Assembly: GCF_038051945.1 (NCBI RefSeq)
Contig: NZ_CP150302.1
Location: 7,006,001-7,070,000 of the forward strand
Length of the DNA stretch: 64,000 nucleotides
Reading direction: 5' to 3'
From: Paenibacillus sp. FSL H3-0469
GTDB taxonomy: Bacteria; Bacillota; Bacilli; Paenibacillales; Paenibacillaceae
Shown: piece after piece, positions 25,446 to 33,000 of the stretch
Numbering within the stretch: the stretch's first letter is position 1
Layout of the letters: every line of letters begins with the position of its first letter
Notes under the pieces: model-generated
Database searches by the model: none
What the model saw: only the letters and a program-made list of their open reading frames with translations
Told to the model about the DNA's origin: nothing
Made by a program: the position numbers and the translations under genes

Positions 25446-26042
25446 ATGATTATAGGCTTAACCGGAGGCATAGCTTCGGGGAAAAGCACCGTGTCTGCAC
25501 TGTTTGTCCGCAAGGGAGCTGCACTGGTGGATGCCGATGTCATCGCCAGAGAGGTGATGCTCCCCGGACATCCGGTGCTGGCGGCAGCGGTGGAGGCTTT
25601 TGGAGACCGCATCCTTTTGCCTGACGGTTCGCTGGACCGGGCGGGTCTTGGTGAGATTGTCTTCCGGGACCCGGAGGCGCTCAAGACACTGAATAACCTG
25701 ACCCATCCGGCAATCCGCAGGGAGATCAAGGACAGAATGTATGCGCTTGAGCAGGAGAATCCGCAGCGGCTGGTCATTGTCGACATTCCGCTGCTCTACG
25801 AATCAGAGCTGGATTCCTTATTTGAGCAGATTATTGTGGTCTATGTTCCGAGAAGGGTGCAGTTAGCCCGCCTCATGGAGCGCAGCGGAATGAAGCTGGA
25901 ACAGGCTGAGGACCGGCTGAGGTCGCAGATGGATATTGAGCTGAAGCGCAGGAAAGCGAATTATGTGATCGACAATAGCAGTGATCTGCAGTCTGCCGAG
26001 CTTCAGGTTGCCCGGTTGTGGGACAGGCTGGGCTTGATATGA
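25446..26042 (+). CDS. coaE: Dephospho-CoA kinase
   Basis: The 198-residue P-loop kinase begins MIIGLTGGIASGKSTVSALF (Walker A). It has DADVIAREVMLPGHP near 29, LTHPAIRREI near 92 and DIPLLYESELDSLF near 112. The lid region has RRVQLARLMERSGMKLEQAEDRL. CoaE adds the 3' phosphate in the last step of coenzyme A synthesis. It starts 9 bp after ytaF, with GAGGTGAG overlapping the ytaF stop, and its own stop overlaps the next gene's start. Confidence 0.96.
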   Translation: MIIGLTGGIASGKSTVSALFVRKGAALVDADVIAREVMLPGHPVLAAAVEAFGDRILLPDGSLDRAGLGEIVFRDPEALKTLNNLTHPAIRREIKDRMYALEQENPQRLVIVDIPLLYESELDSLFEQIIVVYVPRRVQLARLMERSGMKLEQAEDRLRSQMDIELKRRKANYVIDNSSDLQSAELQVARLWDRLGLI

Positions 26043-26605
26043 TGAAGTGGTTACGTAAAAAAAGAGTCCTGCTGCTGTTGTTCATCGGCTTCACCGCGAT
26101 TCTGTTTCTAGGCTCCAACTGGATGTCATGGTTTTATCCTATTCATTATAAAGCAGAGATCCGCCAGCACAGCCGGACGTATGAGATGGACCCGTTCCTG
26201 GTGGCATCCATTATCCGTGTGGAGACCAATTATAAGACCGGACGCGAATCTAAAAAAGGAGCACTCGGACTGATGCAGCTTATGCCGGATACCGCCAAGT
26301 GGGCGCTAGAAAAGGCCAAGCTTCCTGAGGTATCGCTGGAACGGCTGAAGGAAGAGCCCTCGTCCAACATTGAACTGGGTACCTGGTATTTGTCTACGCT
26401 CTCTAAGCAGTTTGACGGCAACCGTATAGCAGTTATCGCCGCCTACAATGCCGGACCCGGCAAGGTGCAGAGCTGGCTGGATGAAGGGCAGTGGGACGGA
26501 ACAGAAGCCTCTGTGAAGGACATTCCGTTCGGTGAGACCCGTCATTACGTGCAGCGTGTGATTTATTATTATGATCAATACACCGAGCTCTACAGTGAGT
26601 TCTAG
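26039..26605 (+). CDS. Membrane-anchored lytic transglycosylase (SLT domain)
   Basis: The roughly 188-residue protein has an N-terminal membrane anchor (VLLLLFIGFTAILFLGSNW) and a soluble lysozyme-like domain. The catalytic glutamate is in VASIIRVETNYKTGRESKKGALGLMQLMP (near residue 60). The AYNAGPGKVQSWL and YVQRVIYYYDQY segments complete the SLT/Slt70 pattern. It should cut peptidoglycan glycan strands outside the membrane. The ATG overlaps the coaE stop, implying translational coupling. A second ATG directly follows. Confidence 0.9.
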   Translation: MMKWLRKKRVLLLLFIGFTAILFLGSNWMSWFYPIHYKAEIRQHSRTYEMDPFLVASIIRVETNYKTGRESKKGALGLMQLMPDTAKWALEKAKLPEVSLERLKEEPSSNIELGTWYLSTLSKQFDGNRIAVIAAYNAGPGKVQSWLDEGQWDGTEASVKDIPFGETRHYVQRVIYYYDQYTELYSEF

Positions 26606-26651
26606 GATGAGTTCTAGAGTGCCTGTTACTTCTGCTGCTGTTATGTAAAAA

Positions 26652-26685
26652 GAAGCATCAAACGGCCGGAGCCGTTCGATACTTC
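26652..26685 (-). terminator. Terminator of the SASP gene
   Basis: A 14-bp stem with two mismatches (GAAGCATCAAACGG / CCGTTCGATACTTC) is followed by a T run on the minus strand. Confidence 0.75.
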
Positions 26686-26724
26686 TTAGGCAAGCTTATG
26701 TCGTGTTTAGCAGGTTATTTATAC

Positions 26725-26943
26725 TTATTTGTACTGACCTGCCAATTGCTGTTCAGCCAGGGTTACAAGACGTTTAGTGATGTAACCACCGATCGAACCG
26801 TTTTCGTAAGAAGTTTTATTGCCTTGGTATCCGTCTGGGGAGAGGGTGATACCTAGTTCCTGGGCAACTTCATATTTCAGTTGTTCCAAGGCACCGCGTG
26901 AGTTTGGAGCTACCAGGTTATTGGAGTTGTTATTTTGGCTCAT
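26725..26943 (-). CDS. Alpha/beta-type small acid-soluble spore protein
   Basis: A 72-residue SASP with an Asn/Gln-rich N-terminus. The germination-protease site is in KYEVAQELGI (cut after Glu), and the conserved C-terminal half reads DGYQGNKTSYENGSIGGYITKRLV. It coats and protects DNA in the dormant spore. A perfect AGGAGGTGA site precedes the ATG. Upstream, TGAATC and CATAATA (minus strand, 27000-26974, 14-nt spacer) could be a forespore sigma-G promoter, although the spacing is not certain. Confidence 0.95.
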   Translation of the reverse strand: MSQNNNSNNLVAPNSRGALEQLKYEVAQELGITLSPDGYQGNKTSYENGSIGGYITKRLVTLAEQQLAGQYK

Positions 26944-27108
26944 TGCTGTTCACCTCCTATCGGTTGGTAACTGTATTATGTGCCGGACATGTCAGATTCA
27001 TAACAACAAATAAACGGTGTTTTCTGGAAATTAAATAATGCCCGCATAGCCCTGGTGTATCAAGGGACCGGGCCTACCCATTCTAATGATGAGGAAGTGA
27101 AGAAGCTT

Positions 27109-27585
27109 ATGAAATGCCCTTACTGTGACCACACCAATACCAAAGTCTTGGACTCGCGCCCGGCCAATGAGAATAAGTCCATCCGCCGCAGGCGGGAATG
27201 CGAGCTGTGCAGCCGCCGTTTCACCACCTTCGAGATGATTGAAGAGACCCCCCTGATTGTGATTAAAAAAGGAGGCAGCCGTGAAGAGTTCAGCCGTGAC
27301 AAAATCCTCCGCGGCCTGATCCGTGCCTGCGAGAAGCGTCCAGTCCCTGTAGAGCGCCTGGAGGTCATCGTATCCGAGGTGGAGAAAAGCCTGCGCGGCA
27401 TCGCCCTCGCCGAGATCGAGAGCCGCCAGATCGGCGAGCTGGTCATGGAGCAGCTCTACCCTGTAGACGAGGTAGCCTACGTCCGCTTCGCGTCCGTGTA
27501 CCGCCAGTTCAAGGACATTAACATGTTCATGAAGGAACTGAAGGGACTGCTGTCCAAGAACACGGAGGAGCTGGAGGGGCTGTAA
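27109..27585 (+). CDS. nrdR: Transcriptional repressor NrdR
   Basis: The 158-residue regulator has an N-terminal zinc ribbon (CPYC...CELC, residues 3-34) with RRRRECELCSRRFTTFE, followed by an ATP-cone domain (about 46-136; VIKKGGSREEFSRDKILRGL). NrdR senses dATP/ATP and represses ribonucleotide reductase genes through NrdR boxes. The start giving MKCPYC was chosen over the longer open frame because NrdR proteins begin there and a GAGGAAGTGA site is upstream. The syntenic position downstream of coaE matches Bacillales. Confidence 0.95.
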   Translation: MKCPYCDHTNTKVLDSRPANENKSIRRRRECELCSRRFTTFEMIEETPLIVIKKGGSREEFSRDKILRGLIRACEKRPVPVERLEVIVSEVEKSLRGIALAEIESRQIGELVMEQLYPVDEVAYVRFASVYRQFKDINMFMKELKGLLSKNTEELEGL

Positions 27586-27621
27586 GCGGTTTAGGGAGTA
27601 GAGGGGTTTGATTTATGGAGA

Positions 27622-27652
27622 GGGGCTGGCCTATGGGTTAAGGGCCGGCTCC
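27622..27652 (+). terminator. Weak hairpin after nrdR
   Basis: GGGGCTGGCC pairs with GGCCGGCTCC (10 pairs, two G-T). The T5 tract is about 13 nt further on, so termination is uncertain. Confidence 0.4.
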
Positions 27653-27696
27653 CGGGCGGGTCGTTTTTGCTTGGAAATAATAATTTTGAAAAAGTG

Positions 27697-27725
27697 TTGA
27701 CACTGAAGATGGATTTCTGTATTAT
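27697..27725 (+). promoter_or_regulatory. Strong sigma-A promoter for the tRNA pair
   Basis: A consensus TTGACA, a 17-nt spacer and TATTAT lie about 110 bp before tRNA-Ala. Consensus boxes fit a stable-RNA promoter. Confidence 0.85.
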
Positions 27726-27835
27726 ATAGAAGTCGCCTACGAAACACATGGAAGAATAAGCGGCTTGAGCTTATCGCTCAGATCAGATTTTAGAATACAT
27801 AATGTAATTCTAAATTGGTAAAATTGTAAAATTAT

Positions 27836-27911
27836 GGGGCCATAGCTCAGCTGGGAGAGCGCATCGCTGGCAGCGATGAGGTCAGGGGTTCGATCCCCCT
27901 TGGCTCCACCA
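27836..27911 (+). tRNA. tRNA-Ala (anticodon GGC)
   Basis: The 76-nt cloverleaf has acceptor arms GGGGCCA and TGGCTCC. The D arm is AGCTCAGCTGGGAGAGC, the anticodon stem-loop ATCGCTGGCAGCGAT and the T arm AGGGGTTCGATCCCCCT. CCA is encoded. Confidence 0.97.
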
Positions 27912-27920
27912 ATCTCATAT

Positions 27921-27993
27921 GGACTCTTAGCTCAGTTGGTAGAGCAGTAGACTCTTAATCTATTTGTCCAGGGTTCGAGCCCCTGAGAGTCCA
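27921..27993 (+). tRNA. tRNA-Lys (anticodon CTT)
   Basis: The acceptor arms are GGACTCT and AGAGTCC, with the D arm AGCTCAGTTGGTAGAGC. The anticodon loop CTCTTAA gives CTT, and the T arm is CAGGGTTCGAGCCCCTG. CCA is not encoded (sequence ATCA follows), so it must be added after transcription. It lies 9 bp after tRNA-Ala on the same transcript. Confidence 0.94.
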
Positions 27994-28001
27994 TCACATG
28001 A

Positions 28002-28026
28002 AGAACGGCAGAGATGCCGTTCTTTT
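28002..28026 (+). terminator. Terminator after the tRNA genes
   Basis: The perfect 9-bp stem AGAACGGCA / TGCCGTTCT with GAGA loop is followed by T4. Confidence 0.9.
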
Positions 28027-28443
28027 GCTGTTTCATGGAATACGGGTGATTAAGAGGGGAGTACAACAGGGGCTTGAGGTCCATTCCCGAACCGCAACCC
28101 CAACCTCGACCCGCAAAATATGGTTTCCATCGATATCCTTCGGCTCTAAATGTGTCTAAAGGACTGCTACGGACCCCACAGCCCTTATCTTCTCTATTTA
28201 GCACTACTAAAAAGGCTAACGGACCGTATCGCGCTTATTACTTCATCACCATCAATATATGTGATGAAATCTAGCAAATAGCTTCATCTGAGTCCGTAAG
28301 CTTGGTAAAATTGTGCTTTTTGTAGAAATAGGCGCTCCTCGGTCCGTTACAGCTGATTGATACCTCTACTTCTCACGTTCACAGCCACGGAATTCAAGTG
28401 TTTTTACCCTATCAGCTTTATAATTCATGCTTCTGAACATACG
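28027..28443. other. Intergenic region with no recognised gene
   Basis: About 415 bp between the tRNA terminator and the 3' end of the minus-strand gene at 28444. A few scattered CGGACCGTA/CGGACC words recur. No convincing ORF, RNA gene or promoter was seen. Confidence 0.6.
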
Positions 28444-29091
28444 CTACACTCTAAGCTGATATGTTCGATAACGCTGCTGTCCTCCGGCCACATCCAGTAA
28501 CTGCTGTTCGACCAATTGATGCAGAATTCGTCTGGAGTGCCTATCCGTTACCCTGAGATGCTTAGCAAGCTCCAAAGGTGTGAATGCCCTGAGCAGACGT
28601 CTTGCGTAACGAAGAGTCTCCGCTTCAAGCCAAGTTAATGTGGAAGAAACATCTGTCGCAATGAATTTTCCTATAAATGACAACACCAACTGTTGACATT
28701 GCTTGGGTTCTTCGATAATCGAAGGATAAGCAACAGGAAGAAAAGTCCAGCTATCAAGGGCCAGTAAGCAATGCCGGCGGCATAGATCCTTGAAGCGTCT
28801 GACATCCAGATCTCTGGCGTGAGGTCCATAGCCTTGAATCTCAATCCCGCCTTTTGCACCTCCAGGCATATAAGCCAAGTCCAGATAGCGGTACCCGTTG
28901 TTGAAATCACGCACTTCCCATTCTGGAAACAAATGATCGAAATTACCGATTACCGGAAACCATACCTTGCGGAGAAATTCAACTGTTCCGTGGCCTAATC
29001 CTTTGCCAAGTAGCTCCTTGCGCCTGTGGTTGCTCTTATTCTTTAGATTGCGAACTAACCATTCCTCGTACTGCTGCTCAAATCGCGGCAT
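28444..29091 (-). CDS. Unknown protein, possible PD-(D/E)XK nuclease-like domain plus C-terminal winged helix
   Basis: A 215-residue protein I do not recognise as a named family. The middle (about 70-110) reads RYLDLAYMP, GGIEIQGYGPHARDL. The pattern Asp - short insert - Glu-x-Gln - His resembles restriction-fold proteins of the DUF559/Vsr type. The C-terminal 60 residues (TPLELAKHLRVTDRHSRRIL) look like a helix-turn-helix followed by a wing. The ATG at 29091 is chosen because GAGGAGGAG lies just upstream; the frame is open 24 bp further to a TTG. It stands alone, so context does not help. A DNA-acting role is inference. Confidence 0.6.
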   Translation of the reverse strand: MPRFEQQYEEWLVRNLKNKSNHRRKELLGKGLGHGTVEFLRKVWFPVIGNFDHLFPEWEVRDFNNGYRYLDLAYMPGGAKGGIEIQGYGPHARDLDVRRFKDLCRRHCLLALDSWTFLPVAYPSIIEEPKQCQQLVLSFIGKFIATDVSSTLTWLEAETLRYARRLLRAFTPLELAKHLRVTDRHSRRILHQLVEQQLLDVAGGQQRYRTYQLRV

Positions 29092-29314
29092 CCGTACTCC
29101 TCCTCGAACACTCAACTTAGTGTTTATTTTTCCCGCAAAAAAGCCGCCTCAATACTCAACCCTCTCCAAGAATCTAACTTGGAAGGGGCAGAGCATTAAA
29201 AGCGGCGTGTGCTTCACAACCTATGTTTCTTAATTATAGCGCTTCAAATCCAGGAATCAATAAGAGGCTTCTTTTTTGTAATCCTGATGCGTTCTATTTC
29301 TTCATTAGACATAA

Positions 29315-29848
29315 CTACGGTTTGAAAAAAAAAGATAGCTCGCTGCGTGAAAGCCAAAATTCGTAATGTGCCTGATTCAACATAGGCCAGCCATGCAGCT
29401 CCTCATTCACCACATCCATCCATAATGCAAATTCCGACGAAGAAGTAACCCTGTGTATATGTAGTCGCGGATTAGACTGCGGCAAGTTACGAATGTTTGC
29501 TAAATCTAGTGCCATACCCCATTCAGGCTTTTCAGGATCGGATAAATCCCTGAATCCTTTAGAGGCTAAGATAGTGGTTAGGTTCGCAGGCTTGGAGCTT
29601 GGCGGGATAAACCATGTTCTTGGAATAACCCCAGATTGTAAGCTAAGCAGTAAATCGTCAATGTGCTTGCTCGCCGTATCTTCCTCAAGCGATACCTTAA
29701 AGACTAGTGAGGGGCCGTCGAAACCAGGCAAAGGAGAGATCCATTCCACCTCCCCCTGGTGATATTGCATATGTTCTGCCAACGCCAGGGTATGCAGATA
29801 CTGTTCCATTCCCTGAGTGATGCAATCCACGTAATAATCGTGATTCAT
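29315..29848 (-). pseudogene. Probably truncated GNAT-family acetyltransferase
   Basis: The 177-residue ORF begins MNHDYYVDCITQGMEQYLHT and has the N-terminal and linker segments of a larger two-part acetyltransferase (EWISPLPGFDGPSLVFKV, KGFRDLSDPEKPEWGMALDL). It stops at LSFFFKP, just where the catalytic GNAT core with its acetyl-CoA loop should begin. The break is at a run of nine T. Shifting one frame extends the ORF only by a few non-GNAT residues, so the 3' half is missing rather than simply frameshifted. It is likely a decayed gene. Confidence 0.6.
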
Positions 29849-29861
29849 AAATGGCCCCCCT

Positions 29862-30641
29862 CTATCGCTTCCCTAAGAGCAGCTTGTTCCGTAAGCGAAG
29901 CCCAATGTAGTTGAGCAGCACCTGCATCAGCAGGCTGTCTACTTGGGTGCCGGTGCCTTCGTATTGCAGCGACAGGTCAACAATGTTCTCTATACCTTGT
30001 AGCCTTACGTGAGCTATGCAGGCAGTCCGGGCACCTTTTTCCTTAGCCCTCTTCAACTGCTGCACCTGATGAAGATTATACTGCGGCATATAGATCAAGC
30101 TGATGACGGCCGACTTTTCGTTCACACCGTCAACGGCATTGACTTGATAGTTGGGGTCGATAAACGCTTTGGTCTTTTTGCCCAGGAGCACCAGCTCCAC
30201 CTGAAGCCGCCAGATCTCGGAATGCAAGGGAATACCGATGAAAACGATCTCGTCACTGGATTCGATCATGGACAGCAGCGAAGTGATCGCCTGTCCATCC
30301 AGTTGGCTGGTGGTTGCCTTAATCTTCTCGGCCAGCAGCTCACCATAGGCTACCGAATCTATGTCCTCTTCCTTCACTGCAGGATAGTATTTGCCGTCAT
30401 ATTGATATTGCAGAGGCGTCTGCTCGTAGATCATCCGGAAGCTTGAGAAGTTGTCATAATACATCTGCCGCATGAAGCGGCTGACCGTAGAGACTGAAAT
30501 GTGGTTGGACTCAGCGAATTCCTGTATGCTTGAAGTCTGAAGCTGGTTATAATTCTCCAGCATAGTTTTGGCAACATCAAAGTAAATATCATCCTGATCA
30601 TAGGTGTTATAGCACTCCAGCAGCGCGAGAATATCTAACAT
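29862..30641 (-). CDS. MurR/RpiR-family transcriptional regulator
   Basis: The 259-residue regulator has an N-terminal RpiR-type helix-turn-helix (about 35-75: SIQEFAESNHISVSTVSRFMRQM) and a C-terminal SIS sugar-phosphate-binding domain (about 115-245: DEIVFIGIPLHSEIWRLQVEL). RpiR proteins control sugar-phosphate and amino-sugar genes in response to phosphosugars. It is 129 bp downstream of the reductase gene on the same strand with a hairpin in between, and immediately upstream of the truncated acetyltransferase. Its target is not evident. Confidence 0.87.
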   Translation of the reverse strand: MLDILALLECYNTYDQDDIYFDVAKTMLENYNQLQTSSIQEFAESNHISVSTVSRFMRQMYYDNFSSFRMIYEQTPLQYQYDGKYYPAVKEEDIDSVAYGELLAEKIKATTSQLDGQAITSLLSMIESSDEIVFIGIPLHSEIWRLQVELVLLGKKTKAFIDPNYQVNAVDGVNEKSAVISLIYMPQYNLHQVQQLKRAKEKGARTACIAHVRLQGIENIVDLSLQYEGTGTQVDSLLMQVLLNYIGLRLRNKLLLGKR

Positions 30642-30707
30642 GACGTACAGACTCCCTTTATAGTTTTACTTCATTATAATCGGATTCGGGTGGAGAAGAT
30701 TCAGCAC

Positions 30708-30744
30708 AAAATCGCCCATACCGGGTAAAGGTAGGGCGATTTTT
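30708..30744. terminator. Hairpin between the reductase and RpiR genes
   Basis: AAATCGCCC and GGGCGATTT form a perfect 9-bp stem with a loop of about 16 nt. Reading on the minus strand it follows the reductase stop codon. Confidence 0.7.
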
Positions 30745-30770
30745 TAACAATTGTGCAATTCGTTGTCTAA

Positions 30771-32813
30771 TTACTTATGCGAGTACCCGGCAGCATGGAT
30801 ACCGGCCAGCCGGCCGGAGGTATAGGCAAAGCCAAGTGTACCGCCTTCAAAATCAACATAAGCCTGTCCGTACATCCCGCCTGCATCAGCGCCGGCAACG
30901 TAAAGTCCAGGAATGGCCCGGCCGTCCGAATCGGTGGCTTCGATCTTCTCATTGATGCGTACGCCGCCCAGCGTGCCGAGGTTACGTCCGACATACTTAA
31001 TGGCATAATAAGGACCTTGCTTGAGCGGAAGCAGCCGCTTCGTGTCGGAGAAGAACATAGGGTCATTGCCCTGGGCGATAGCAGTATTATACTGGTTGGC
31101 GGACGCAAGGAACGTATCCTTGTCCACGCCGATATCCTGAGCCAGTGCCTCCAGTGAATCTGCTTTGTGGACAACACCGGTACCTTTCATTGAATCCAGC
31201 AGCGGAGTGTAGTCCGTAGGTTTATTCTCATCTACAAGTATAACATCTGTATCATTCGGTTCATTGAATTCCATGTAGAATTGCCGGTTGCCCTTCCATT
31301 TGGAGAAATGCGGCTCGATGGCAGCCAGGCCCTTCTTCTTGATGGTGTTCAGCATGGCGGAGTCCAGAATCAGGAATTCCGTCTCTTTGGGCTGCATGTG
31401 AATCTCAGCGCCGTGTACAGCGAAGAGGGTAACCTTAGTCTCATCGGAAAAGCGCTGGCCCAGCGTATTCACCCTCAGGTTCGGGTACTCGCTGAACTTG
31501 GTCAGGCTGTACCAATCCTTGTTAATCGGGGCCAGCTTAGCGATCTCTTCAGGCGTAAAGATTTGCGCAAAATACTGGGTCGAGGTCATTCCGTATGGGT
31601 CAGCACCAGCCTTCCAGGCCATTTGGATGCCGTCACCTGTATTTGTAGCAATCTGTCCCGGAGTGAACTTTTTGCCGAAATATTTCTCCATCATCTCGCT
31701 GTTTCCGCCGAAGCCGCCTGTTGCAATGACGACAGCCTTGGCGTTCACTTTGAGCTTGGAGCCATCCTCTTTCTTAGCCAGCACGCCGGTTACTGCACCG
31801 TCAGAGTCTGTCAGCAGCTCAGTCACCGGAGTACTGAAGCGAACCTGTCCTGATTTGGCTTCAAAAGACTTGATCAGCTTGGTGATCGCTACCGTGCCGC
31901 CTTCCTGGTATCCGTGCAGCGTGGCAGGCATTCCGATATGCTCAAAGGCAAAGCCGGTGCCGGCATCCACCAGGGTCATTTTGGCGCCGTTCGCATTCAG
32001 CCAGTCAACGGTTTTCCCTGCTTCATCAATAATGGTGCGGACCAGCAGCGAGTTCATGTAGCCATCGGAGGCCGCCATGTACTGGTCATAGAGCCATTGC
32101 TTGCTGACCGTTTGTTTTCTGTCCTTCTGCTGCTGGGAATCGGCGGCGAACATGCCTCCGGCCATAGTGCCGGCTCCCATAGGTGTAGCTGTCTTCTCCA
32201 GCAGTACGACGCTGGCCCCGCTGTCTTCGGCGGCAAGCGCCGCAGCTGTACCGGCTGCACCGGCACCTACCACGGCTACATCCACCGTGATCTCCTCTAC
32301 TTCCTTATTCTCGGCAGTGGCCTTGGCCTGCTTCAGGACGGTCAGATCCCCGCCAGCCTGCTTGGCGCAATCTTCCACCGCCTCCACAATACCCTTAGTG
32401 GTCATAGAAGCGCCGGAGACGGCATCGATTGCGAGGCTTTGCTCGCTGATGATTTTTTCAGGAACAATCTTTAGCGGCCCTTGGGCAATGCCTTCCGTTT
32501 CATTCTGACTTAACACCTTGATGCTTTTGATCGCGGTCTCGGTGAATTCTGTTTCCACTTCGATCGGACCGTTTTTTCCGTTCCCCTTGGCTATGTATTT
32601 CCCCGGCTTGAAGGATAGTGAAGTTCCTTCAGTAGAAGCGGCCGCCCCCGCCATTTGACTGGTCTCTGTAGCCGTTGCTGCTTGCTTCTCAACGTTCTGC
32701 GGCGTTACTTTTGTCCCCTTGTCCGCAGAAGTGCTGCAGCCCGCAAGTGAGATTACCAGTATCGCGATAATAGCCAGCAGAACTCCTTTGTACCCCCGGT
32801 GTTTCTTTTGCAT
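30771..32813 (-). CDS. Extracytoplasmic flavinylated fumarate/urocanate reductase-like lipoprotein
   Basis: The 680-residue protein has a lipoprotein signal with lipobox LAGC (Cys26). An FMN-binding domain (about 65-150) carries the flavinylation motif SGASMT with T138 the expected FMN attachment site. A FAD_binding_2 domain (about 175-680) starts VAVVGAGAAG and ends GLYVAGADAGGMYG...GRLAG. This is the architecture of flavocytochrome-like fumarate and urocanate reductases that take electrons from the membrane outside the cell. FMN would be attached by an ApbE transferase not in this window. Substrate (fumarate, urocanate or another enoate) cannot be read from sequence. Confidence 0.88.
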   Translation of the reverse strand: MQKKHRGYKGVLLAIIAILVISLAGCSTSADKGTKVTPQNVEKQAATATETSQMAGAAASTEGTSLSFKPGKYIAKGNGKNGPIEVETEFTETAIKSIKVLSQNETEGIAQGPLKIVPEKIISEQSLAIDAVSGASMTTKGIVEAVEDCAKQAGGDLTVLKQAKATAENKEVEEITVDVAVVGAGAAGTAAALAAEDSGASVVLLEKTATPMGAGTMAGGMFAADSQQQKDRKQTVSKQWLYDQYMAASDGYMNSLLVRTIIDEAGKTVDWLNANGAKMTLVDAGTGFAFEHIGMPATLHGYQEGGTVAITKLIKSFEAKSGQVRFSTPVTELLTDSDGAVTGVLAKKEDGSKLKVNAKAVVIATGGFGGNSEMMEKYFGKKFTPGQIATNTGDGIQMAWKAGADPYGMTSTQYFAQIFTPEEIAKLAPINKDWYSLTKFSEYPNLRVNTLGQRFSDETKVTLFAVHGAEIHMQPKETEFLILDSAMLNTIKKKGLAAIEPHFSKWKGNRQFYMEFNEPNDTDVILVDENKPTDYTPLLDSMKGTGVVHKADSLEALAQDIGVDKDTFLASANQYNTAIAQGNDPMFFSDTKRLLPLKQGPYYAIKYVGRNLGTLGGVRINEKIEATDSDGRAIPGLYVAGADAGGMYGQAYVDFEGGTLGFAYTSGRLAGIHAAGYSHK

Positions 32814-32941
32814 AATGCAATTGCCTCCCCAAACATTCTTTGAGATGTATATCCTCTATTTGAAGGTAACATGTAACACATTTCACATGGAGGTCTGGAT
32901 CAGACCGGTGTTATTCTGATTTAGAAGAGAATTTATTTTCA

Positions 32942-32950
32942 TGTTATAAT
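32942..32950 (+). promoter_or_regulatory. Extended -10 promoter for the YesMN-like gene
   Basis: TGTTATAAT (TGn plus perfect TATAAT) lies about 50 bp before the start at 33001. No clear -35 is needed for an extended -10. Confidence 0.6.
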
Positions 32951-33000
32951 TCTAAAAAAGTTGGATTGGGTTAGAGAAGTCAAACGCGGGGGGATGGGGA

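Noticed and set aside
27932..28204. Minus-strand ORF over tRNA-Lys ending SQGLEPWTNRLRVYCSTN
   Set aside because: This is the familiar false protein read from the antisense of a tRNA gene.
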